A stretch of 5,817 nucleotides of DNA from Anaerolinea sp. (GCA_020720965.1 DYNS01000199.1:1-5817); one strand, 5' to 3'; shown: positions 1-5,543, counted from the first letter of the stretch. Numbers and translations are program-made. The notes: a model not told the origin generated them from the sequence alone.

Positions 1-337
1 GGGAAGGTTGGGGGCTGAGGAGGGCTTCCACGCTGGGGGCGGGGATGCCGCTGAGGGAGGCGGCATCACGCAGCAGGGTGAGAATTCCCTCCTCTTTTAG
101 CCGATAGTAAATATAACGCCCCTCGCGCCGGTCTTGCAAAACTTCGGCTTTGCGGAGCGCCATGAGATGTTGAGAGAGATAGGCTTGCCGCCAGCCCAAA
201 ACCGCCTCCAGGTGACAAACGCAGGCTTCGCCCCGCCCAATGACCAGCAGAATAGCCAGGCGGGCGGGCGAGGCTATGGCTTGTAGGGTTGGGCTGGTTT
301 GTTCCGCAATTTGGGGAATGCTGAGGCTGGCTGGCAT
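1..337 (-). CDS. ArsR/SmtB-family metal-responsive repressor, 3' end cut by window edge
   Basis: 112 codons are visible from the ATG at 337 down to the window edge, with no stop, so the C-terminus is missing. ArsR/SmtB proteins are small dimeric winged-helix repressors that leave DNA when they bind metal or metalloid ions. Residues 37-43 read EACVCHL, matching the E-x-CVC-x-L motif (Cys39, Cys41) that binds As(III)/Sb(III) or soft metals in classical ArsR. The recognition helix follows (RQAYLSQHL, 50-58), then the wing (REGRYIYYRL, 71-80). The start is the first ATG after two consecutive in-frame stops (TAG, TAA at 347-352). There is no Shine-Dalgarno sequence close to it; a GGGAGAG lies about 20 bases upstream, which is too far. 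The gene begins 30 bases after the upstream ATPase stop, so it could be the operon tail or have its own promoter. The family call is secure. The ligand is inferred, since some CVC-type members sense other metals or redox state. Confidence 0.9.
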   Translation of the reverse strand, partial: MPASLSIPQIAEQTSPTLQAIASPARLAILLVIGRGEACVCHLEAVLGWRQAYLSQHLMALRKAEVLQDRREGRYIYYRLKEEGILTLLRDAASLSGIPAPSVEALLSPQPS

Positions 338-343
338 GGGTGG

Positions 344-349
344 ATTTTA
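344..349 (-). promoter_or_regulatory. Possible -10 element for a leaderless ArsR transcript
   Basis: On the minus strand TAAAAT (5 of 6 to the TATAAT consensus) ends six bases before the ArsR ATG. This is the spacing expected when transcription starts at or next to the start codon. It would fit the lack of a Shine-Dalgarno sequence. No good -35 hexamer sits 16-18 bases upstream, and an A/T-rich hexamer can occur here by chance, so this is a weak call. Confidence 0.25.
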
Positions 350-367
350 CTAGAATTCTCTCCCAAT

Positions 368-1273
368 TTATTCCTTTGCCAGGTGCAAAAAGACATCTTC
401 CAGCGTGCGCTCCCCGGCTTGGATGCTTTGTACCTGCACTCCTGCGGAATTCAGCGCTTGCTGTAGGCTGGTTGGGCTGCCAGGGGCTTGCAAAATGACT
501 CGTAGATGGTCGCCTGCCAAAGCGGCGCGTATAACGCCTGGGGCGGCTTCCAACGCTGCCAGCCCCGCAAGCAAGGGTTGGGCGTAGATTTCGTACACAT
601 CGCCGGGGACATATTGCTCTTTGAGCGCCAGGGGGGTATCCATTGCCAGCAGTTTCCCGTTTCGCATCATCCCCACCCGGTTACAGTATTCGGCTTCGTC
701 CATGTAATGGGTGGTGACGAGGATGGTCACTCCCTCCGCCGCCAGGTCGTAGATTAAGTCCCAAAAGGCGCGGCGGGCATTGGGGTCTACCCCGCTGGTT
801 GGCTCGTCTAAAAACAGGAGTTTGGGGCGGTGAACAATGGCAATGCCCAAAGCCAGCCTTTGCCTCCAACCTGCCGAGAGCTCGCGGGTGAGGGCGTTTT
901 CGTGCCCGCCTAGCCCTACGTGTGCCAGGGTTTCTTGCAGGCGCTTAGGGTCGTTAATTCCATACACGCCGCCATAAAATTGCAGGTTTTCCAGCACGGT
1001 CAGGTCATCGTAAATGGCAAACTTTTGCGACATATACCCGGCGCGGGCGCGCACCTCCTCCGACTGGCGGAAGACATCGTAGCCCAATACCGAGGCTTCG
1101 CCGCTGCTGGGGGCAATTAAGCCCAACAACATGCGGATGGTGGTCGTTTTTCCGCTACCGTTGGGACCCAGGTAGCCAACGACTTCGCCTTCTTCTACAG
1201 CGAAAGAGACGTGGTCTACGGCGGTAAATTCGCCGAATTTACGGGTAAGGTTTTGGACGGAGATGACAGGCAT
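368..1273 (-). CDS. ABC transporter ATP-binding protein (YbhF C-terminal-half type)
   Basis: 301-residue nucleotide-binding subunit of an ABC-2 exporter, acting at the cytoplasmic face of the membrane. Visible motifs are Walker A GPNGSGKTT (36-44), Q-loop Gln83, signature LSAGWRQ (132-138), Walker B LLFLDEP (152-158), D-loop SGVD (160-163) and H-loop His189 in TTHYMDEAEYC. A C-terminal accessory region of about 80 residues ends in TLEDVFLHL, typical of drug-export (CcmA/DrrA-like) ATPases. The signature is degenerate: consensus LSGGxxQ has Ala and Trp substitutions here. This parallels the second half of E. coli YbhF, which as I recall also has a poor signature but keeps the H-loop His. The ATG at 1273 is the first start after the stop of the preceding ATPase, 30 bases upstream and in the same frame. 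The leader is pyrimidine-rich with no Shine-Dalgarno, so translation may depend on coupling. It probably pairs with the ATPase at 1304-2218. The substrate is unknown. Confidence 0.93.
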   Translation of the reverse strand: MPVISVQNLTRKFGEFTAVDHVSFAVEEGEVVGYLGPNGSGKTTTIRMLLGLIAPSSGEASVLGYDVFRQSEEVRARAGYMSQKFAIYDDLTVLENLQFYGGVYGINDPKRLQETLAHVGLGGHENALTRELSAGWRQRLALGIAIVHRPKLLFLDEPTSGVDPNARRAFWDLIYDLAAEGVTILVTTHYMDEAEYCNRVGMMRNGKLLAMDTPLALKEQYVPGDVYEIYAQPLLAGLAALEAAPGVIRAALAGDHLRVILQAPGSPTSLQQALNSAGVQVQSIQAGERTLEDVFLHLAKE

Positions 1274-1303
1274 AGGTAAGGTTGGGTGAAATAGGCAGGG
1301 AAA

Positions 1304-2218
1304 TTAGCGCGAAAGGGCGATGAAGACATCTTCCAGGGTGGGCGGGAGGGAGCGCAGGGAGGTGAGTACTCCACCGGATGCCGGGATTGCCGTTTCCAGG
1401 CGCGAAATCACCTCCAGCGCCTGATTCGCCTCCACCCGCAGGTGTAGACGGTCGCCAAAGGCTTGGACATCTTCCACGCCCTGCGTTCTTTCTGCCAGGT
1501 GTCGAATTTCGGTTAGCGGAGTGCCACGCAGTTCCAAAATTTGCCCATCTAACAGGGTGCGTAACTGCCCTGGGGTTCCCTCTGCGACCAGTTTGCCCTG
1601 CTTCATAAACCCGATGCGATGACAGCGGGCGGCTTCGTCCATGTAGGGGGTGGAGATGAGTACCGAAACCTGCCCCTGGCTAACCAGTTGGATGATGAGC
1701 TGCCAAAAATCCTGCCGGGTGACGGGGTCTACGCCGGTTGTGGGTTCATCCAACAGGAGGATGCGGGGGCGGGAGACAAGGGCGGATGCCAAGCCGAGTT
1801 TTTGCTTCATGCCGCCGGAGAGTTGCCCGGCAGAGCGGTTTTGGAAGGCGGCAAGCCCCACAAACTCCAAAATTTCCATGGAGCGGGGCAGCCAATCGCG
1901 GGAGGAAAGCCCGCGCACTTCTGCAAAGAAGCGAATGTTTTCCAGCACGGTCAGGTCTTCGTACATGGAGAAGCGCTGCGAGAGATAGCCAATTTGGGCG
2001 CGGGCTTCCTCGGTTTGGGTGCGAACATCTGCCCCGCCGACTGTTACCGAGCCGGAATCGGCTTGCAGTGCGCCGCAGAGCAGGCGCAGGGTGGTGGTTT
2101 TACCTGCGCCGTCTGCGCCCACCAAGCCGTAAATTTCGCCGGGGGCAATTTGCAGGTTCATTCCATCCACTGCTTGCACGTTTCCAAAGGTCTTTTTTAG
2201 TTCGCGGGCGAGAATCAT
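1304..2218 (-). CDS. ABC transporter ATP-binding protein (YbhF N-terminal-half type), H-loop His replaced by Pro
   Basis: Nucleotide-binding subunit of about 304 residues. Numbered from the ATG at 2218: Walker A GADGAGKTT (34-42), Q-loop Gln81, canonical signature LSGGMKQ (133-139), Walker B ILLLDEP (153-159), D-loop TGVD, and a C-terminal extension ending TLEDVFIAL. The H-loop reads STPYMDEA, with Pro191 (codon CCC at 1646-1648) where active ABC ATPases have a gamma-phosphate-sensing His. The first half of E. coli YbhF similarly has GPDGAGKTT and lacks this His, as I recall. Two ATGs are possible, at 2227 (307 residues) and 2218. I prefer 2218 because AAAAGG at 2228-2233 abuts the first ATG but lies 9 bases from the second. 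The gene starts about 30 bases after the membrane fusion gene and precedes the second ATPase, with which it probably forms a heterodimer. The family call is strong; that its own ATP site is impaired is inferred. Confidence 0.93.
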   Translation of the reverse strand: MILARELKKTFGNVQAVDGMNLQIAPGEIYGLVGADGAGKTTTLRLLCGALQADSGSVTVGGADVRTQTEEARAQIGYLSQRFSMYEDLTVLENIRFFAEVRGLSSRDWLPRSMEILEFVGLAAFQNRSAGQLSGGMKQKLGLASALVSRPRILLLDEPTTGVDPVTRQDFWQLIIQLVSQGQVSVLISTPYMDEAARCHRIGFMKQGKLVAEGTPGQLRTLLDGQILELRGTPLTEIRHLAERTQGVEDVQAFGDRLHLRVEANQALEVISRLETAIPASGGVLTSLRSLPPTLEDVFIALSR

Positions 2219-2227
2219 GCAACTCAT

Positions 2228-2233
2228 CCTTTT
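2228..2233 (-). promoter_or_regulatory. Ribosome binding site deciding the ATPase start
   Basis: AAAAGG on the minus strand touches the ATG at 2227 with no spacer but lies 9 bases before the ATG at 2218. This favours the downstream start. The match to the Shine-Dalgarno consensus is modest. Confidence 0.45.
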
Positions 2234-2248
2234 GGGGCAGGCTTGGTT

Positions 2249-3589
2249 TTATTCAAAAACCACATCGGCGGGCATACCGGGCTTTAGTTTGCCCTGCGAA
2301 TCTTCCAGTTGGAGGGTGATGGCGAAGACGGTCGTTTTGCGCCCATCCACCGTTTGAACGTTGCGGGGTGTGAATTCGGCGCGGTCTGAGATGGCGCTGA
2401 CGGTGGCGGCGAAGGTTTCGCCGGGGAAGGAGTCTACGGTCACTTGCACGCTTTGCCCCAGGCTCACTTCGCCGTAGCGGTCTTCTGGGATGTAAACGGT
2501 GATGCTGAGGTTGGAAAGGTTTGCCAGAGTGAGCAGAACTGCGCCGGGGTTCACCACTTCGCCGGGTTCCACGCTGCGGGTGAGCACGACCCCGTCGGTG
2601 GGGGCGTAGGTGGTCAGTTTTTGGATTTGGACATCCAACAGCGCCAGGTTGGCTTCTGCCTGGGCAACCGCGCTTTGTGCCTGGGCAACGGCGGCTTCTG
2701 CCTGGGCGAGGGTTTGTTGGGCGGCAAAGACTTTGGGGGAGTTTTGCCCGGTTTGCAGGGCGCGAACCTGGTCAGATGCGAGGGAGGCGCGTTCCTGGGC
2801 TACTCGCAGTTCGGCGCGGGCGGTGAGGACATCCTGCGCCCCTTCGGTGGTGAGGGCATCTTCGTATTCCTGTTGGGCGTCATCCAACTCGGAGAGGGCA
2901 TCGTCAAAGGCGGTTTGGGCGGCGTCTCGCAGTTCCTGGTCGCCGCTGGATGTGGCATCCAGGACTGCCTGGGCGCTTTGGTAGGCGGCGCGGGCTTGCG
3001 CCAAGCGGGCTTCGGCGGCGAGGAAATCGCCGCTGGCGGCTTTTTCTTCGTAGAACTTCAGGTTTTCTTCGGTTTTTTGCAGGGCGGCTTGGGCGCTTTC
3101 GGCATCTTTTTCGTAGGCGGCGAGCTGCTCGGCGCGGCTGAAGTACCAGGAGGGCTGGTTGTAGTCACCGGGTTCGGTTTCTTTCCAGTCTGCTGTTCGC
3201 TGGGCGGTTTCTTCTGCCAGCGCGGCGGATAGGGTGAGTTGATATTGCGCCTGAGCGGCGGCGAACCCGGCTTGGGCGGTGGTTACTGCCGCTTTAGCGG
3301 AATTCAGGCTGGCGGCGGCGAGGTCGCGCTGCGCCTGGAGCAGGGTTGCATCCAGGGTGAGGAGGGTATCTCCGGCGGAGACGAAATCCCCCTCTCCGGC
3401 GAGGACATTCAGTGCCCTACCAGAGGCTTCGGAGGAAATGGAGGTCTGCGCCGCTTCGACAGTGCCGCTGGCTGTGAGGGCGGTGGAGGTGGGGGCGGCA
3501 AAGTTTTGCCAGAGGAAGTAGCCTGCCGTGCCGAGGATGGTGAGCAGGACAAGGAGAATGACGGGAAGAGGGGGGCGATTGTGTGACAT
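2249..3589 (-). CDS. HlyD/YbhG-family periplasmic adaptor (membrane fusion protein)
   Basis: 446-residue adaptor subunit of a tripartite-like ABC exporter, anchored in the membrane with its bulk outside. An N-terminal membrane anchor (about 9-28) is followed by the first half of a lipoyl-like domain (about 38-82, SGTVEAAQTSISSEASGRAL). Next comes a long Ala/Gln/Glu-rich coiled-coil region (about 85-325), the second lipoyl half (APTDGVVLTRSVEPGEVV, 329-346) and a beta-barrel/HlyD_D23-like end (about 362-446) with the family-typical KLKPGMPADVV. A Trp/Tyr/Pro-rich stretch (134-151) interrupts the coil. The frame stays open upstream to 4018, but that part overlaps the permease gene. The ATG at 3589 is right because GGAG lies 5 bases before it and the product then begins directly with a membrane anchor. 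The gene sits 50 bases after the permease and 30 before the first ATPase start, as expected for a YbhG-like partner. It has no signal peptidase I site that I would trust. Confidence 0.93.
   Translation of the reverse strand: MSHNRPPLPVILLVLLTILGTAGYFLWQNFAAPTSTALTASGTVEAAQTSISSEASGRALNVLAGEGDFVSAGDTLLTLDATLLQAQRDLAAASLNSAKAAVTTAQAGFAAAQAQYQLTLSAALAEETAQRTADWKETEPGDYNQPSWYFSRAEQLAAYEKDAESAQAALQKTEENLKFYEEKAASGDFLAAEARLAQARAAYQSAQAVLDATSSGDQELRDAAQTAFDDALSELDDAQQEYEDALTTEGAQDVLTARAELRVAQERASLASDQVRALQTGQNSPKVFAAQQTLAQAEAAVAQAQSAVAQAEANLALLDVQIQKLTTYAPTDGVVLTRSVEPGEVVNPGAVLLTLANLSNLSITVYIPEDRYGEVSLGQSVQVTVDSFPGETFAATVSAISDRAEFTPRNVQTVDGRKTTVFAITLQLEDSQGKLKPGMPADVVFE
2651..2713 (-). repeat. 21-bp tandem repeat encoding coiled-coil heptads in the adaptor
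   Basis: Three consecutive imperfect 21-base units start at 2651, 2672 and 2693, each centred on GCCTGGGC on the plus strand. They encode heptads of the type AQAEAAV (about residues 294-314), so the DNA period matches the coiled-coil heptad. This suggests short internal duplications that lengthened the helical hairpin. It is a coding repeat, not a mobile element. Confidence 0.7.
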
Positions 3590-3594
3590 GAGAA

Positions 3595-3598
3595 CTCC
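3595..3598 (-). promoter_or_regulatory. Shine-Dalgarno sequence of the HlyD adaptor gene
   Basis: GGAG on the minus strand lies 5 bases upstream of the ATG at 3589. It fixes the start of a gene whose open frame extends a further 429 bases upstream into the permease gene. Confidence 0.65.
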
Positions 3599-3639
3599 GG
3601 GTGTGGGAAGTGAATGGTGGGCAGGTGGGTGAGGGAAGG

Positions 3640-4767
3640 TTAATCCAACCTTTTGCGGAAGCGCAGGGCGGCGGCGCCCATGATGAAGATGCCAAAGGCG
3701 GTGAGGGCGATGAGGTCTGGCAGGATGCTGGATATTCCAACCCCTTTGAGCAACAAAACGCGGATGATGCTGAGGTAGTAACGCAGAGGCATGAGGTAGG
3801 AAACCCACTGCAAGACCTGGGGCATGGCTTCTAGCGGGAAGAAGAAGCCGGAAAGGAAGATGGCAGGCAGGAGGGTCATCCACACGGTGAGCATGGCTTC
3901 TTGTTGGGTATTGGCGATGGTGGAGGCGAATAAGCCAACCCCCAAGCCGGAAAGTAGAAAGATGGCAGAGACGACCATGATAAGCAGCATGGAGCCGCGT
4001 ATGGGAACGCCGAACCACCAGTTGCCAACCAGTAGCACTTCCAGGGTGTCAAAGAGGGCGAGGATGGTGTAGGGCAGCACTTTGCCAATGACCAGTTCCC
4101 AGGAGCGGATGGGCGTGACGATGAGCTGTTCTATGGTTCCGCGTTCACGCTCGCGCACAATGGCGGAGGCGGTGAGGATGGCGGTGATGGCGTATAAAAT
4201 CATGCCGATGACGCCGGGTATCATAAAATGGGCGCTGATTAAATCCGGGTTGTACCAGACGGTGGTGCTGACGCTGACCGGCGGTTGAAGTTTGAGGTTT
4301 TGCCCGGAGCGGCTGACTTTTTGGCTGAGGATGGCGGTGGCGTGGTTTTGCCCAATCAGCTGCGCGGCGGAGAGGGAGGTGGCGGCAACCGAGGGGTCGG
4401 AGCCATCTAAAATGAACATGACCTGGGCGTTGCCCTCCGAGAGCCGGACGGGGTAGTCTGGCGGGATGAGGAGGGCGGCGCGGGCTTTACCGGTTTCGAT
4501 GAGGCTCTGAATCTCTGCTTCGGAGTGGGCGGTGTAGGCAACCGAAAAGTAATCGGCGGCGCGGTAGGCGTCGAGCAGGGCGCGGGCTTCCGGGCTGTTG
4601 CTTTGGTCAAAGACTGCCAAAGGCACGTTTCGCACGTCATTGGTGGCGGCGTACCCCAGCAGGAACAACTGCATAATGGGGATGACCAGGATGAGGGCGA
4701 GGGTGCGTTTATCCCGAAAGATTTGGATAAATTCCTTGCGGATGATGGAGAAGAGGCGAGAGTTCAT
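3640..4767 (-). CDS. ABC-2 type transporter permease (YbhS/YbhR-like)
   Basis: 375-residue integral membrane subunit of an exporter, six predicted membrane helices. TM1 spans about 22-42. A large extracytoplasmic domain follows (about 43-175) and ends in a WYNP motif (171-174). TM2 is at about 180-203, TM3 227-249, TM4 260-283, TM5 290-313 and TM6 348-368. Between TM2 and TM3 lies RERERGTIEQLIVTPI (205-220), the hallmark of ABC-2 permeases of the YbhN/S/R and YhhJ group. The N-terminus (IIRKEFIQIFRDKRTL) is the usual amphipathic lead-in. The length matches the family (about 370-380). The gene starts 38 bases after the TetR stop, behind a pyrimidine-rich leader with no Shine-Dalgarno. Only one such permease is visible, where E. 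coli has two, so it may act as a homodimer or have a partner outside the window. The substrate is not deducible; drug or toxic-compound efflux is the family expectation. Confidence 0.94.
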   Translation of the reverse strand: MNSRLFSIIRKEFIQIFRDKRTLALILVIPIMQLFLLGYAATNDVRNVPLAVFDQSNSPEARALLDAYRAADYFSVAYTAHSEAEIQSLIETGKARAALLIPPDYPVRLSEGNAQVMFILDGSDPSVAATSLSAAQLIGQNHATAILSQKVSRSGQNLKLQPPVSVSTTVWYNPDLISAHFMIPGVIGMILYAITAILTASAIVRERERGTIEQLIVTPIRSWELVIGKVLPYTILALFDTLEVLLVGNWWFGVPIRGSMLLIMVVSAIFLLSGLGVGLFASTIANTQQEAMLTVWMTLLPAIFLSGFFFPLEAMPQVLQWVSYLMPLRYYLSIIRVLLLKGVGISSILPDLIALTAFGIFIMGAAALRFRKRLD

Positions 4768-4805
4768 AGGCGGAAGAGGGGAGAGGAAACGGGGCGGGGG
4801 ATAGG

Positions 4806-5417
4806 TTAGCGTAAAACGCCGTGCAAGAAGACTTGCATAAAATCTTCCAGGCGGACGGTGCGGATTTCGGAAGGAATGCCAGAGTCGTGAAGCAGAATTT
4901 CGGTAAGGTAGTAGGCAAAGATGTTGCCGATGAAGACCCGTACCAGGGTGGGTAGGGCTATTTCGGGGCGCAGGTCACTTTCAGGGTTGTCAAAACGTGC
5001 AATGAGCGGGTACATCATGGGGTAGATGGTTTCTACCAGTTTGGGAAAGTGCCTGCCGCGAAATTCCACAATTTCTATAAACATCAGTTTGATAAAATCC
5101 GGGTCGTTTCCCAGGGTTGCTTCTAGCAGGTTGGTGACATTGGCGATAAAGGCTTCGGCGGTATCTCCTGGCGCTTCTTGCAGGACGGGAAAAATGGTGA
5201 GGTAGGGATGCTTGGCAATGACCAGCGCCTGAAAAATCTCATCTTTGCCGGGGAAGTGATTGTAAATGCCGCCCGGCGTAAGACCGGCAGCCAGGGCGAT
5301 TTGGCGCATGGAGGTGGCAGAGTAGCCGTTTTGCAAAAACAAGAGATAAGCGGAATCTAAAATTGCTTGGTAGGTACGCTCGCCTTTGGTAGTTTCGGTG
5401 GTTGGTGGGGAAGACAT
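4806..5417 (-). CDS. TetR/AcrR-family transcriptional repressor
   Basis: 203-residue one-component regulator, the usual length for the family. The N-terminal TetR_N domain covers about 14-62 (AILDSAYLLFLQNGYSATSM), with the helix-turn-helix RQIALAAGLTPGGIYNHFPGKDEIF (38-62 in two parts) showing the typical GxYNHFxxKxE ending. The C-terminal region (about 80-203) is helical and variable, and would form the ligand pocket and dimer interface. As first gene of the operon it probably represses itself and the exporter until an inducer, perhaps the exported compound, binds. This is the arrangement known for CecR with ybhGFSR in E. coli. A strong sigma-70-type promoter lies upstream with inverted repeats in its spacer and just past the predicted start of transcription. 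There is no clear Shine-Dalgarno before the ATG at 5417; the leader is short (about 30 bases) and A/T-rich. The regulator class is certain, the target inferred. Confidence 0.95.
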   Translation of the reverse strand: MSSPPTTETTKGERTYQAILDSAYLLFLQNGYSATSMRQIALAAGLTPGGIYNHFPGKDEIFQALVIAKHPYLTIFPVLQEAPGDTAEAFIANVTNLLEATLGNDPDFIKLMFIEIVEFRGRHFPKLVETIYPMMYPLIARFDNPESDLRPEIALPTLVRVFIGNIFAYYLTEILLHDSGIPSEIRTVRLEDFMQVFLHGVLR

Positions 5418-5422
5418 AGTAA

Positions 5423-5438
5423 AAATGAACGTTTGTTT
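5423..5438. promoter_or_regulatory. Imperfect palindrome downstream of the TetR promoter, candidate operator
   Basis: AAATGAACGTTTGTTT centres on the palindrome AACGTT, with 6 of 8 base pairs symmetric. It falls about 8-23 bases after the predicted transcription start of the TetR operon, where a bound repressor would block transcription. The assignment to TetR is inferred from position only. Confidence 0.4.
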
Positions 5439-5452
5439 ATATTTTTAGCAAA

Positions 5453-5481
5453 ATTGTAAGCGTAGAGAAAACGCTTGTCAA
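5453..5481 (-). promoter_or_regulatory. Sigma-70-type promoter of the TetR-efflux operon
   Basis: On the minus strand a perfect -35 TTGACA (5476-5481) is separated by exactly 17 bases from a -10 TACAAT (5453-5458, 5 of 6). The predicted start of transcription is near 5446, giving a leader of about 28 bases before the TetR ATG. It is the best promoter in the window and the only convincing one upstream of the five-gene minus-strand run. Confidence 0.8.
5458..5476. promoter_or_regulatory. Inverted repeat inside the promoter spacer, candidate TetR operator
   Basis: AAGCGT and ACGCTT form a perfect 6-bp inverted repeat with a 7-base centre. It fills the spacer between the -35 and -10 of the TetR promoter and overlaps both hexamers by one base. 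The 19-bp size and position are typical of TetR-family operators that occlude RNA polymerase. Which protein binds it is inferred. Confidence 0.5.
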
Positions 5482-5501
5482 GGGCGTATTTTGCTGTTTC
5501 T

Positions 5502-5531
5502 TATAATGCAAATATTTGCATTTGCATTATA
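5502..5531. promoter_or_regulatory. Nested palindromes, candidate operator of the FecCD gene
   Basis: TATAATGCAAAT (5502-5513) and ATTTGCATTATA (5520-5531) form a perfect 12-bp inverted repeat with a 6-base spacer. The spacer is itself ATTTGC, so the left arm also forms an 18-bp perfect palindrome with it (5505-5522). The core is three hexamers, GCAAAT ATTTGC ATTTGC. The site overlaps the -35 of the plus-strand promoter. Next to a metal-chelate permease, a Fur-, DtxR- or ArsR-like repressor is plausible, but the sequence is not a textbook box for any that I can name. Confidence 0.6.
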
Positions 5532-5543
5532 TATCGTTATAAT
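5515..5543 (+). promoter_or_regulatory. Promoter of the FecCD permease gene
   Basis: A perfect -10 TATAAT (5538-5543) lies 17 bases after TTTGCA (5515-5520, 4 of 6 to the -35 consensus). Transcription would start near 5550, giving a leader of about 32 bases that contains the GGAGGAG ribosome binding site. The -35 sits inside the nested palindromes, suggesting repression by competition with RNA polymerase. Confidence 0.6.

Noticed and set aside
1..44. G-tracts at the left edge as a G-quadruplex
   Set aside because: One loop is about 10 bases and the region is coding template for ArsR. The G bias matches the C-rich codons of the gene.
352..359. AGAATTCT palindrome between the ATPase and ArsR genes
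   Set aside because: Eight bases around an EcoRI site are too short and common to call an operator.
338..370. Rho-independent terminator after the last ATPase
   Set aside because: No GC-rich hairpin followed by a T run is present on the minus strand.
1619..2319. Long plus-strand open frames opposite the ATPase at 1304-2218
   Set aside because: Two overlapping frames here carry no recognisable motifs, while the minus-strand gene has every ABC motif in order.
2444..3232. 262-codon plus-strand open frame opposite the adaptor gene
   Set aside because: It is a Gly/Phe-rich shadow of the Ala/Gln-rich coiled-coil coding sequence on the other strand, with no domain or ribosome binding site.
3590..4018. 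N-terminal extension of the adaptor reading frame to an ATG at 4018
   Set aside because: The added 143 residues read the permease gene in another frame, giving His/Pro/Arg-rich nonsense. GGAG and a membrane anchor fix the start at 3589.
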